This document shows positions 48,758-56,278 of a DNA stretch of 64,000 nt, piece after piece. Both the position numbers and the translations under genes were made by a program. The notes beneath the pieces were generated by a model. The model did not search any database. It worked only from the letters and a program-made list of their open reading frames with translations, and was not told the DNA's origin. Source of the DNA: Gordonia sp. PP30 (GTDB lineage Bacteria; Actinomycetota; Actinomycetes; Mycobacteriales; Mycobacteriaceae); the NCBI RefSeq assembly GCF_023100845.1, contig NZ_CP095864.1, positions 3,968,001 through 4,032,000 of the forward strand. The letters are read 5' to 3'. Numbering within the stretch: position 1 is the stretch's first letter; each line of letters begins with the position of its first letter.

Positions 48758-49740
48758 CAGGCGCCCTCGGCGAGGGTCATCACGACGTCGACGAAGTCGC
48801 CCGGAGCCGAGTCAAGGTACCGGTGATAGGCGTCAGCGAGTAGCGCACTGAACCCGTCGCGGCTCAGGTCGTACGGCGGCAGCACGGACCCGCTCGGATC
48901 GGCGTGCATTCGGGCGTAGGCGACTTCGACGGCGCCGACAGAGTCGGGCGTGAGTCCGTCGGCGTTGAACCGGCCCGCGATGACGCGGCCCTCGTCGGTC
49001 AGCAGCTCGGACCATCGAGCAAACGGCGCCGGCGGTTGCGGCGCGCCCTCGACGGCGTCAATGTCGACGGCGGCCGGTTGTTCCTCGGCTGCGGCTGCTC
49101 CGCTGTTCCCCGTCTCGCGCGATGCGTAGGCATCCGTCGTCCCAGAGGCGGCAGCGCTGGGACTCGGTTCTGGTCCTCCACCAGGAGGGGATATGGATAA
49201 GGATCTATTGGGGGGGTCGATCGGCCCGGTTGATACGACCGATCGACCCGGTTGATACGACCGATCGGCCCGGTTGACATCGTCAGTCAACCGGGCGGAT
49301 TCACCCGGTTGATCGTCACGACCGGGCGGATCGGCCCGGTTGATAGTGTCGGTGCTCAACCGGGCGGATTCACCCGGTTGAAGCCCTTGGCGCTCAGCAG
49401 CGACAGCAAGCACGGCAACCGGATCGGCGAGGGTCCATTCGCTCCCCCACGTCTGCCCTGAGTTGGAGCGGCCGCCGCGCTTGGTGCGGAGCACCAGACC
49501 GAGCGCACGCACCGACGACAGAGCAGCCCGGGCGGTATCCGGGTGAATCCCCTGTCGTTCGGCCAGCAACTCGGCAGAAACCACGGCACCGGCACCGGTC
49601 CGACCGTCGGCGCGGTTGAAGATCGCCCACAGCGCGGCGTGCTGCGCCCCGGACAGCTTGGGCACACACTCCACGGCCCGGGCCCACTCGTACTTGAAGC
49701 CGGGATCACCGCGCTCGGGGCGCGGCTTGTCGGTGGTCAT
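48757..49740 (-). CDS. Putative replication initiator with HTH and internal iterons (element)
   Basis: 327 residues. N-terminal winged helix: LSGAQHAALWAIFNRADGRT, then LLAERQGIHPDTARAALSSV and RALGLVLRTKRGG. A low-complexity middle has repeated QPGESARL and NRAD segments encoded by eight copies of a 9-bp DNA word (49225-49381). A C-terminal helical domain (SELLTDEGRVIAGRFNADGL) follows. The architecture (wHTH, iteron-bearing linker, C-terminal domain) parallels phage lambda O-type initiators, where the origin lies inside the gene. GGAGGG before ATG 49738-49740. No helicase or primase motif is seen. Could also be a transcription factor. Confidence 0.68.
   Translation of the reverse strand: MTTDKPRPERGDPGFKYEWARAVECVPKLSGAQHAALWAIFNRADGRTGAGAVVSAELLAERQGIHPDTARAALSSVRALGLVLRTKRGGRSNSGQTWGSEWTLADPVAVLAVAAERQGLQPGESARLSTDTINRADPPGRDDQPGESARLTDDVNRADRSYQPGRSVVSTGPIDPPNRSLSISPPGGGPEPSPSAAASGTTDAYASRETGNSGAAAAEEQPAAVDIDAVEGAPQPPAPFARWSELLTDEGRVIAGRFNADGLTPDSVGAVEVAYARMHADPSGSVLPPYDLSRDGFSALLADAYHRYLDSAPGDFVDVVMTLAEGA
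49225..49381. repeat. Iteron-like array inside the putative rep gene (candidate origin)
   Basis: Eight copies of CCCGGTTGA: direct at 49225, 49247, 49269, 49304, 49335 and 49373, inverted at 49287 and 49356. The first three are exact 22-bp period repeats. A composite palindromic 26-bp unit starting TCAACCGGGCGGATTC occurs twice, at 49287-49312 and 49356-49381. Confidence 0.8.
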
Positions 49741-49873
49741 CGGGTGCACCCTCCGGTGTCGCCCGGCCCGCGGCCAGCAGCGTTGTCGGTCCCGGCGTCT
49801 ACTGTGGAAGGGACGGCAGGGTGATTCGTCGTGACGGCCTCGGAGTGGCTTCCGGGGCCGTCGTCATTGGTGC

Positions 49874-50077
49874 TCACCGGACGGGGCGGACGGTGCGGTC
49901 GTCGAGCCACCGGTCAAGGTCGGAGCGGCGATAGCGGACGGCAGCGCGGTCGTCGTCGCCGGTCTTCACGTACGCCGGCCCGGTGCCCTGCTTCCGCCAG
50001 GCACGGAGGGTGCCGGGCGTCATGCCGATGTAGGCGGCGGCCGACAGGGTGCTCAGGAGAGAGTCGGTCTCGGTCAT
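49874..50077 (-). CDS. Excisionase/AlpA-like HTH_17 protein (element)
   Basis: 67 residues: DSLLSTLSAAAYIGMTPGTL, then AWRKQGTGPAYVKTGDDDRA and VRYRRSDLDRWLDD, the typical MerR-like short winged helix. AGGAA precedes ATG 50075-50077. Likely operon regulator or directionality factor. Confidence 0.8.
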   Translation of the reverse strand: MTETDSLLSTLSAAAYIGMTPGTLRAWRKQGTGPAYVKTGDDDRAAVRYRRSDLDRWLDDRTVRPVR

Positions 50078-50282
50078 CGAGGTTTCCTCGGTCGAGGTGG
50101 TCACCGCGGGGGCGCCCACCAGATGGAAGTGGTGGCGGCCCGGCCCACGGCCAGCGACTCACCTACAGGTGTAGCAGGTGCGTACGACGACGGGCACACA
50201 TGGCAGAGTGTCCGCGCTGGCGATGGGCCGGGCCGACCGGGAGGTGCCGAGACTCAGGTACCCCGGATCTCGTCGGGCGTCA

Positions 50283-50639
50283 TCACGACCGCCTACCCAG
50301 GTCGCGCCGGGCGTCGGCGGCCGAAGCGCGGAGGATGGGACGAAGGTCCACACCGGAGGCGGCGACGGCGTCCAGGGTCGACGCGAGGACACACCGGGTC
50401 ATCAGGGACAGCGCAGCGGCACACAGGTAGCCGAAGTAGTCCGGATCATGCTTCCCGGACCAGTGGGCGGCCACGGCGTCGGTACTGGCGTCGTCCCCCG
50501 CGGTCGAGGCCATGTCGTACATCAGCACCGTGGCGTCGGCCTGCAACCGATCGAGGTCGACGTGTGCGAGGGGCATGCCCTGGTCGTCGACCACGTAGAA
50601 CTCGGACGGCGGATTGTGCGGGTCGAACTGGTCAGTCAT
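50283..50639 (-). CDS. Unknown 118-aa protein (element)
   Basis: MTDQFDPHNPPSEFYVVDDQ, then DLDRLQADATVLMYDMASTA; a helical protein with no recognised family. Start at ATG 50637-50639 overlaps the previous gene's end. GC and codon use match the other operon genes. Confidence 0.6.
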   Translation of the reverse strand: MTDQFDPHNPPSEFYVVDDQGMPLAHVDLDRLQADATVLMYDMASTAGDDASTDAVAAHWSGKHDPDYFGYLCAAALSLMTRCVLASTLDAVAASGVDLRPILRASAADARRDLGRRS

Positions 50640-51294
50640 GCCGCGCGCTCGTCTCGGACTCGGCGAGATCGGCAGCGGCGTGCAGCAGCCGCGCGAGCTG
50701 ACGGGCCTCGGCAGTGAACATGGTCAGCCACTCCTTGCCGACGGTCAGGCCGACAGTAAGGCCGGCGGTGCCCTGGAGCGGATACTGCTTGGCAGCCACC
50801 AGCAGGTGAGCCCGATCCATGTATGCGGCGCCCGCGTCGTCGGCGCGGCGTCGAGCGAGGGGCAGGACCGCCGGGGTCGAGCGGAATCCACCGAACCACG
50901 GGGAATGAGTGATCACGTCACGCTCAGGGGCCGCCCACGACGGCCGCTTGCAGCCGGTCAGGATCTCGGCGTCACCGTCGTGGTGAACCTCGGCGTCGAC
51001 GTCGCACAGTTCGCGCCAGGTGGCCAGCTCGGCGGGCAGCGGCGGGCCGGGGCAGACGTCGGCGTGCTCGTCGAGCGCCCGATGCACCTTGCCCAAGCTG
51101 AGCTTCCAGTCGATCACCGGATCAGAGTCCAGGCGCACCCGGATCTCCGCGGCGCACTCGTCGCAGATGTAGACGTTCACCGGGGTGCCGTCGGGGTCGG
51201 CCTCACGGGTCCGGTCGTAGGTGAGCGCCGGGGCGTCGAGGTCCACGACGTCGGCCACGTTCAGAGACGGAGGGATCGTAGGGACCTCGGTCAC
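50632..51294 (-). CDS. Unknown 220-aa protein with CxxC and His/Cys residues (element)
   Basis: VTEVPTIPPSLNVADVVDLD start (GTG 51292-51294, GTGA with upstream gene). Contains YICDECAAEIRVRL (C-x2-C), ADVCPGPP and GCKRPSWAAPERDV, suggesting a zinc site. Ends with a helical region (FTAEARQLARLLHAAADLAE). Function unknown. Confidence 0.6.
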   Translation of the reverse strand: MTEVPTIPPSLNVADVVDLDAPALTYDRTREADPDGTPVNVYICDECAAEIRVRLDSDPVIDWKLSLGKVHRALDEHADVCPGPPLPAELATWRELCDVDAEVHHDGDAEILTGCKRPSWAAPERDVITHSPWFGGFRSTPAVLPLARRRADDAGAAYMDRAHLLVAAKQYPLQGTAGLTVGLTVGKEWLTMFTAEARQLARLLHAAADLAESETSARHD

Positions 51295-51635
51295 CGGGCA
51301 CCGCCGATCAGCGCGGCGAACTCGGCGGCCTGGACGTCGGTCACCGGCGGGACCGCGGCGCGCACGGCCTCCACCCGGGCGGCCAGCGGCAGCCGGGCAC
51401 GGAACGCGAGCGCGGCGGCGCTGGTGTCGTCCGCCGCGAACGGGCACGGCGAGGACATGCCGGGACCGATGCCCGGCAGCTCCACCAGACGGACCGGGCT
51501 CGGCTCGTCGAGCAGCACGGCCAGGTCCAACAGGTCGGTGATGGTGGCGGGCTGCACCTGCGCGAGGGGGTGCGTCAGGCACACCACCTTGGACGGGCAG
51601 GGCACCGCGGTCAGGGTGCGGATAGGGTTGCTCAT
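51291..51635 (-). CDS. Unknown 114-aa protein (element)
   Basis: MSNPIRTLTAVPCPSKVVCL, then TDLLDLAVLLDEPSPVRLVE; two cysteines at the start, Ala-rich helical end. Coupled to the downstream gene by GTGA overlap. Confidence 0.6.
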   Translation of the reverse strand: MSNPIRTLTAVPCPSKVVCLTHPLAQVQPATITDLLDLAVLLDEPSPVRLVELPGIGPGMSSPCPFAADDTSAAALAFRARLPLAARVEAVRAAVPPVTDVQAAEFAALIGGAR

Positions 51636-51638
51636 GAA

Positions 51639-52193
51639 TCAGTTCTCCTTGTGAGTGCTGGTGGTGGACTCGGCGGCGCGCTGGTGCTTGGCGGTACGTG
51701 GCGCGTCGTCGAGTTGCTTTCGGTGGCGGGCAGGCGGCAGACCAAGCGACCTGCGGATCGTCGCGACCCGATGGACGCTGAGCCCGGTACGTCGCGCCGT
51801 CTCGGCGTTGGACACGGCCGGATCACCGGCGAGGATCAGCCGCGCGCCGACGATCCGCGGATCAAGAGTCCCCTGATAGCGGTTCTGGTGGCCGCGGTTT
51901 CGGTTGCGGCGCCGCGAGCGCTCATGCCCGACGACCTCCACCAGCCCGGACTGCACGGCGCCGTTGAACACCGCGCCGATCAGCTGCGCCCGGTGCGGCC
52001 CCGGGTGATCCGGCGCCAGCTCGGCGCACCGGCGCGCCACATCGTCCGGAGTGAACACCTCACCGGTGTCGGCCAGGGCGGCGATGGCCTCCCGGACGAT
52101 CGCCGCGTAGCCGCGGTGCCCGGCGAGATCGGCGTCCAGGACCGCAGCGGTGCCGTCGTCGCGGCGCTGCGCCCCGCTCGACTCGGCACTCAC
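51639..52193 (-). CDS. HTH-containing protein of unknown role (element)
   Basis: 184 residues. Middle segment EVFTPDDVARRCAELAPDHP and LIGAVFNGAVQSGLVEVVGH resembles a winged-helix; C-terminal SNAETARRTGLSVHRVATIRR is a helix-turn-helix. GTG 52191-52193 overlaps the previous stop (GTGA). A DNA-binding replication or regulatory factor is plausible. Confidence 0.62.
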   Translation of the reverse strand: MSAESSGAQRRDDGTAAVLDADLAGHRGYAAIVREAIAALADTGEVFTPDDVARRCAELAPDHPGPHRAQLIGAVFNGAVQSGLVEVVGHERSRRRNRNRGHQNRYQGTLDPRIVGARLILAGDPAVSNAETARRTGLSVHRVATIRRSLGLPPARHRKQLDDAPRTAKHQRAAESTTSTHKEN

Positions 52194-52420
52194 GACGCAC
52201 TCACCTTCGGAACAGCCCGATGGCGGCCGTCCGCACCAGCACCGAGATACGTCAGGGTGGCCTGGTTGATCTCCGCCTCGGCGTTCTCGTCCGGCGTCTG
52301 ACAATCCGGGCACAGGTAGCCGACGGGCCGGCCGCCGCGCATGGTGACGTTCCAACCGGTCAGGGTGCGGCGCGCCCGCCGCTGGCACCGGCCGCAGCGG
52401 TACACCTTCGACGCGTTCAC
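52190..52420 (-). CDS. Zinc-ribbon protein (element)
   Basis: 76 residues: MNASKVYRCGRCQRRARRTL, then GYLCPDCQTPDENAEAEINQ; two CxxC pairs 27 residues apart form a C4 zinc ribbon. GTGA overlaps with the flanking genes. Confidence 0.7.
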   Translation of the reverse strand: MNASKVYRCGRCQRRARRTLTGWNVTMRGGRPVGYLCPDCQTPDENAEAEINQATLTYLGAGADGRHRAVPKVSAS

Positions 52421-52623
52421 GCCGCGTCACCACCGTGAACGGGCAGGCTGGCGACGTACTCGGCGAGGAGCTCGTCGGTGGTGAACCGGCGGCGGCCCAC
52501 CTTCACCGTCTTCAACCGGCCGGTCTTGATCTCTCGGAGCACGGTCGTCCGATGGAGACCGAGCGCGGAGACCATCGAGCGCTCACCGGACGGTGCTTCG
52601 ATCGGGATGAGTTGGGAGGACAC
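52417..52623 (-). CDS. Excisionase-like HTH protein, first gene of the element operon
   Basis: 68 residues: MVSALGLHRTTVLREIKTGR, then LKTVKVGRRRFTTDELLAEY, the MerR/Xis-type winged helix with a basic wing. GTG at 52621-52623. Divergent from the Xre-like gene with a palindromic operator between them; this position, first in the operon, is usual for AlpA/Xis in phage-satellite islands. Confidence 0.78.
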   Translation of the reverse strand: MSSQLIPIEAPSGERSMVSALGLHRTTVLREIKTGRLKTVKVGRRRFTTDELLAEYVASLPVHGGDAA

Positions 52624-52639
52624 TTGGACACCTCAATTC

Positions 52640-52682
52640 GTAGCAGCAACGCAAGTAGTTGGTTGTAGTGCGTTGTCGCTAC
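52640..52682. promoter_or_regulatory. Operator palindrome between the divergent regulator and operon
   Basis: GTAGCAGCAACGCA (52640-52653) and TGCGTTGTCGCTAC (52669-52682) are inverted repeats matching at 12 of 14 positions, spaced by 15 bp. A third related half-site, GTAGCTATCGCGCA, is near 52700-52713. Likely binding site of the Xre-like regulator. Confidence 0.65.
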
Positions 52683-52736
52683 AAGTAGTAGACGACTCGT
52701 AGCTATCGCGCAAGCAGGCGCGTAATCTGCGTGTCC

Positions 52737-53357
52737 ATGACGTGGAAGGTGCCCCCGAAGAGCTGGTCCGAGTCGGTCGCGGAGCGGGCAGCGACGTCGA
52801 TCAAGGCGGCGCGCGAGCGGACGAAGACCAGCGCAGCGAAGTTGTCAGAGCGAACAGCGGAGCTCGGGGCGCCCGTGTCGCGGTCGGTCCTGTCGGACTT
52901 GGAGACGGGCCGGAAACGGAGTCTCGACGTCTCTGAGCTGCTGGTGATCGCGGCGGCGCTCGGTGTTCCGCCGATCTTCCTGCTATACCCCGGACTCTCC
53001 GACGACCAGATAGACGTCCTCCCCGGCCTACGCTCGTCGAGCAGGGACGCCGCCCGCTGGTTCAACGGCGAGGCCATCACCGCGACCAACAACGACGACA
53101 GAGATGAGCAGCGACTCGCGCACTTCGACGACATGGCCCGCGAGCTTGTCGAGGCATTCGCCCAACTCGCGCGACTCGACGAAGCGATCACGGCGACGGT
53201 GCGCACCCTGCCGACAGGCGACGACGGGCACCCCGTCGACGACGGCAGGCTAGATGGGCTCATGCGCAACCGGGATGAGCTGCGCGTCCGCATTGCAGAC
53301 CTGGACCGCGCTGTTCACTCGGAGCGTGCCCGCATCGCCCGATCGGAGCGTGCGTGA
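52737..53357 (+). CDS. Xre-family HTH regulator (element repressor)
   Basis: 206 residues. N-terminal HTH: AATSIKAARERTKTSAAKLS, then VSRSVLSDLETGRKRSLDVS and LLVIAAALGVPPIFLLYPGL, typical of Xre/cro-C1. The C-terminal half is a long helical, probably coiled-coil region (AHFDDMARELVEAFAQLARL, DRAVHSERARIARSERA). The leader is probably absent: a TAATCT -10 box (52723-52728) is 8 nt before the ATG. TGATG overlap couples it to the integrase. Likely repressor of the divergent operon. Confidence 0.82.
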   Translation: MTWKVPPKSWSESVAERAATSIKAARERTKTSAAKLSERTAELGAPVSRSVLSDLETGRKRSLDVSELLVIAAALGVPPIFLLYPGLSDDQIDVLPGLRSSSRDAARWFNGEAITATNNDDRDEQRLAHFDDMARELVEAFAQLARLDEAITATVRTLPTGDDGHPVDDGRLDGLMRNRDELRVRIADLDRAVHSERARIARSERA

Positions 53358-54535
53358 TGGGCCGGCAGCAGCTTCCCAGCGGGATCACGAAGGTGACGGT
53401 GAAGAACCGGCGCACCGGCAAGCCCGAACCACGCTGGCGGGTACAGCTGAACATCGGCGAAGGCGACCAGCGGCACCAGGTCCGGCGCTCGTTCACCACC
53501 GAAGCGGCGGCCCGCTCGTTCCGGTCCAAGACCCTCGGCGACGTCGAGGCCGGCGCCTACGTCCGCGGCTCACACCGCACCATCGAGCAGGCGTGCGCCG
53601 ACTGGCTCACCTCCAAGCACAACCTGAAGTCGTCGACCCGGCGCGGGTACATCTCGGCGCTGCAGCCCGTGCGGGACCAGCTCGGCGAGATCGCGGTGCA
53701 GAAGCTCACGAAGCGGGATCTCGATGACCTGGTGGTGCAGCTGCGGGCGGGGCAGGTCGAGCGCGCCCTCGACGACGGCACGACGAAGGCGCGCAAGAAG
53801 TACGCGGCCCGGACCATCAACAAGATGATCGGCACCCTGTCCCAGGTACTCGCGTCCGAGCAGGCACAGGGCCACCTCGCGCGGAACGTCGCCGCGCTCG
53901 TCGATCACGTCCCCGTCGAGGCCAAGGAGTACCGGACCCTGACCGAAGCGGAGATGTACCGGGTCCTCGACCACCAGTGCCGGGACCGTCACCTGTGGAC
54001 GCTGGCGCTGTACGGGCTGCGCCGCGGTGAGATCGCCGGCCTGCGCTGGTGCGACGTCGACCTGACAGCCGGGACGGTGACCATCCGCGAGACCCGGGTC
54101 GACGGCGTCGAGGGGATCGTCGTCGATACCCCGAAGTCGAGGACGTCGGCGCGGACGCTGCCTATGCCGGTCGACGTGGTGAAGGCGTTGAAGGCGGCGC
54201 GCAAGCAACAGTGGAGGGAGCGGCTGGCACTCGGCGAGGCGTACGCCGGCGGCGAGTATCTGGCGAGCGATGAGGCCGGGCGCCCGCTGAACACATGGCA
54301 GATCTCGGCGGGCTGGGAGCGGGTGTTGCGCGACCTCGGGATCGAGCGGGTGCGCCTGCACGATGCGCGGCACACCTGCGGGACGCTCATGCACCTGCGC
54401 GGCGTGCCGATCAGGGAGATCGCCCAGTGGCTCGGGCACAGCTCACCGGCGTTCACGATGGCGACGTACGTGCACAGCCAGGGTGAGGCACTGAAGGCAG
54501 CCGGACAGAGTTTCGATCGAGTTGAGGCAACGTGA
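53357..54535 (+). CDS. int: Tyrosine recombinase (integrase)
   Basis: 392 residues. An arm-binding-like basic N-terminus (KNRRTGKPEPRWRVQ), a SAM-like core-binding domain (TIEQACADWLTSKHNLKSST, residues about 75-185) and the catalytic domain with R222 (GLRRGEI), K260 (DTPKSR), H335-x2-R338 (LHDARHT), H361 (WLGHSS) and the nucleophile Y371 (TYVHSQ). All catalytic residues present, so probably active. It lies 66 bp from attR and reads toward it. Catalyses insertion into tRNA-Thr. Confidence 0.95.
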   Translation: MGRQQLPSGITKVTVKNRRTGKPEPRWRVQLNIGEGDQRHQVRRSFTTEAAARSFRSKTLGDVEAGAYVRGSHRTIEQACADWLTSKHNLKSSTRRGYISALQPVRDQLGEIAVQKLTKRDLDDLVVQLRAGQVERALDDGTTKARKKYAARTINKMIGTLSQVLASEQAQGHLARNVAALVDHVPVEAKEYRTLTEAEMYRVLDHQCRDRHLWTLALYGLRRGEIAGLRWCDVDLTAGTVTIRETRVDGVEGIVVDTPKSRTSARTLPMPVDVVKALKAARKQQWRERLALGEAYAGGEYLASDEAGRPLNTWQISAGWERVLRDLGIERVRLHDARHTCGTLMHLRGVPIREIAQWLGHSSPAFTMATYVHSQGEALKAAGQSFDRVEAT

Positions 54536-54544
54536 GGCACCGAG
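54523..54544 (+). promoter_or_regulatory. Candidate integrase arm-type sites, right end
   Basis: TGAGGCA words at 54523-54529 and 54533-54539 (second one extended TGAGGCACCGAG), matching the left pair at 42770-42791. A third, TGAGGCACTGA, is at 54484-54494. These lie in the 3' end of the integrase gene, 60-120 bp from the att core. Confidence 0.5.
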
Positions 54545-54553
54545 CTACGACAC

Positions 54554-54595
54554 CGGCCCTGGCCAGACGGTGAGATACCGCCGTGACCAGGGCCG
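54554..54595. terminator. Bidirectional hairpin terminator between integrase and tRNA-Thr
   Basis: Stem of CGGCCCTGG (54554-54562) with CCAGGGCCG (54587-54595), plus an inner partial stem. It serves as terminator for the integrase on plus and for tRNA-Thr on minus. Part of it (GGGCCGAT) is also found left of attL, so the element carries both the tRNA 3' end and a replacement terminator. Confidence 0.65.
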
Positions 54596-54600
54596 ATAGA

Positions 54601-54644
54601 GAGCCCCCTGTCGGGTTTGAACCGACGACCTACGCTTTACAAGA
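54601..54644 (+). repeat. attR core (44 bp) within tRNA-Thr
   Basis: Exact direct repeat of 42621-42664. It covers the tRNA from the anticodon stem to the discriminator plus one base. Confidence 0.93.
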
Positions 54645-54673
54645 GCGTTGCTCTACCGCTGAGCTAAGGAGGC
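54602..54673 (-). tRNA. tRNA-Thr (anticodon UGU)
   Basis: 72 nt. All arms fold: acceptor GCCTCCT/AGGGGGC with a U discriminator, D-arm GCTC/GAGC, anticodon stem ACGCT/AGCGT with loop CTTGTAA (anticodon TGT), and T-arm GTCGG/CCGAC with the TTCAAAC loop. The 3' half is duplicated as attL at 42621. CCA is not encoded. Because the element restores the 3' part, the gene is intact after insertion. Confidence 0.95.
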
Positions 54674-54679
54674 AGGTGC

Positions 54680-56164
54680 GTGCGTGAGTATATCCGCCGT
54701 GGCCTGAACCGTATCCTCGGCTCCGACCAGGCGACGATCGACACGATCGAGCCGGGCCGCATCGTCGTCACCCCGCGGAAGCCGATCGACCTGCACGACG
54801 AGGCCGCGATCACCGAGGTCCTCGACCTCGCCGCCCGCATCGGCGCGGTCCTGCTCGACTCGGGCACCGGGGCGATCGACACCCGCGACCAGGTGGCCTT
54901 CGTCGCGGGCATCTACGGGCTCGACGACGTCGACGTGGACGTCACCTTCAACACCGTCCTGATCTGCGCCCGGCGCGGCAGCACCCTGCCGCCGATCACC
55001 GCCTCGCGCACCGTCGCCTACCGATCCCTCGACTTCACGCGCCTCGCCGAGACGGACCGCCTGGTGCGCCGCATCCGCGGTCTGGCGATCAGTCCGGCGT
55101 CGGCGCACCGGATCGTCGACGTGATCATCGCCGCCCCGCACCCGTACGCGCGGTGGATCTCGACGCTCGCGTGGGGCGTGATGGCCTACGGCGTCGCGGT
55201 CTTCCTCGCCGCGGGCTGGCTGATCGGCCTCACCGCGTTCCTGTCCTCGGTCTCGATCGTGGTGATCAACCGCTACCTCAACCGGATCGGCACGCCACCG
55301 TTCTTCCAGCAGATGACCGGCGGGTTCGTCGCCGTGCTCCCGGCCGCCGTGCTGTTCCGGATACTGGAGTTCACCAGCTACGACATCAATCCGGCGAAGA
55401 TCATCGCCGCCGGGATCGTGGTGCTGCTGTCCGGGCTGTCGCTGGTCGGCGCCGTGCAGGATGCGATCACGGGGGCCCCGATCACCGGCACGGCGCGGTT
55501 CACCGAGGTCCTGGTGATGACCGGCGGCATCCTGGTGGGTGTCGCCCTCGCCGTGCGGTTCGTCGGCCTGTTCGGCATCGAGCTGCCGGAGCTGACCACC
55601 ATCGCCCCGTTCGGCGCCTCGGATCTGCCGGCCCGGATCATCGGCGGCGCGATCGTCTCCGGCGGTTTCGCCGCGGCGAGTTACGCCGAACGACGCGCCC
55701 TGCCCGCGGCGATCGTGTCCGGCGCACTCGGTTCGGGCGTGCAGGGCGTCATGGCCGTCTACAGCACCAGCCCGCTCATCGGCTACGCGGCCGCCGCGGT
55801 GGTGGTCGGCCTCATCGGCGGCGTCGCCGCCCGCCGCGCCCTCACTCCGCCGCTGGTCATCGCCATCGCCGGCATCACCCCGATGCTCCCCGGCCTCGCC
55901 ATCTACCGCGGCATGTACGGGCTGCTCAACAACGACCCCGGTCGCGGCGGCGCCGAGATGGCGACCGCCTTCGCACTCGGCTGCGCCCTCGCCGCCGGTG
56001 TGACCCTCGGCGAGTTCATCGCCCGCCGCCTGCGCAGACCGCATCTGTCACCGGCCATTCCGGACGCGCTCCGCCACGTCCGTCCTCCCGTGCCCCCGCT
56101 GACGCCCCGGCGGATCCGCGATCGGGCCCGCCGACGCCGGCCCCCGCCACGCGGTCCCGCATGA
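54680..56164 (+). CDS. thrE: Threonine/serine exporter family protein
   Basis: 494 residues, similar in layout to Corynebacterium ThrE (DUF1212 + DUF3815): an N-terminal cytoplasmic domain (residues about 1-155: LDLAARIGAVLLDSGTGAID, YGLDDVDVDVTFNTVLICAR) and about ten membrane helices (GVAVFLAAGWLIGLTAFL; TGGFVAVLPAAVLFRILEF; GITPMLPGLAIYRGMYGL). Exports Thr/Ser in C. glutamicum. GTG start 54680; AAGGAGG at 54666-54672, 7 nt upstream, lies on the antisense of the tRNA-Thr 5' end. The C-terminal tail is Arg/Pro-rich. Confidence 0.9.
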   Translation: MREYIRRGLNRILGSDQATIDTIEPGRIVVTPRKPIDLHDEAAITEVLDLAARIGAVLLDSGTGAIDTRDQVAFVAGIYGLDDVDVDVTFNTVLICARRGSTLPPITASRTVAYRSLDFTRLAETDRLVRRIRGLAISPASAHRIVDVIIAAPHPYARWISTLAWGVMAYGVAVFLAAGWLIGLTAFLSSVSIVVINRYLNRIGTPPFFQQMTGGFVAVLPAAVLFRILEFTSYDINPAKIIAAGIVVLLSGLSLVGAVQDAITGAPITGTARFTEVLVMTGGILVGVALAVRFVGLFGIELPELTTIAPFGASDLPARIIGGAIVSGGFAAASYAERRALPAAIVSGALGSGVQGVMAVYSTSPLIGYAAAAVVVGLIGGVAARRALTPPLVIAIAGITPMLPGLAIYRGMYGLLNNDPGRGGAEMATAFALGCALAAGVTLGEFIARRLRRPHLSPAIPDALRHVRPPVPPLTPRRIRDRARRRRPPPRGPA

Positions 56165-56278
56165 CAACGGCACCGGGGCGGGTCACACGTGCAGACAGCG
56201 ATCGTGAGTCGCCGGGGCGCCGCCGTCATGCACGGGCGGCACGCGGCACTTGACCCTCCCGCGACGTCAGGGCTCACG

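Larger units (their letters stand above)
42621..54644. mobile_element. 12-kb integrative element in tRNA-Thr, phage-satellite-like or integrative plasmid
   Basis: Bounded by the 44-bp att repeats. Contents in order from attL: small genes and an HTH protein; a serine recombinase; an operon of about 16 minus-strand genes with mostly 1-4 nt overlaps; a divergent Xre-type regulator and tyrosine integrase next to attR. A putative replication initiator carries iteron-like repeats. No terminase, portal, capsid, tail, lysis, relaxase or FtsK/TraB-type gene was found. This integrase-regulator / xis-rep layout is that of phage-inducible islands and minimal integrative plasmids; spread would need a helper. 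Confidence 0.88.

Noticed and set aside
49225..49381. CRISPR array
   Set aside because: Repeat words are 9 bp with mixed orientation and no unique spacers of 30-40 bp; the region is in-frame coding and no cas gene is near.
50159..50392. Small minus-strand gene ending CYTCR
   Set aside because: It overlaps the end of the 50283-50639 gene, has an Arg/Pro-rich mix and no ribosome site; the CxxC is not enough.
42621..54644. Complete prophage
   Set aside because: No terminase, portal, capsid, tail or lysis gene in any frame; 12 kb is too short.
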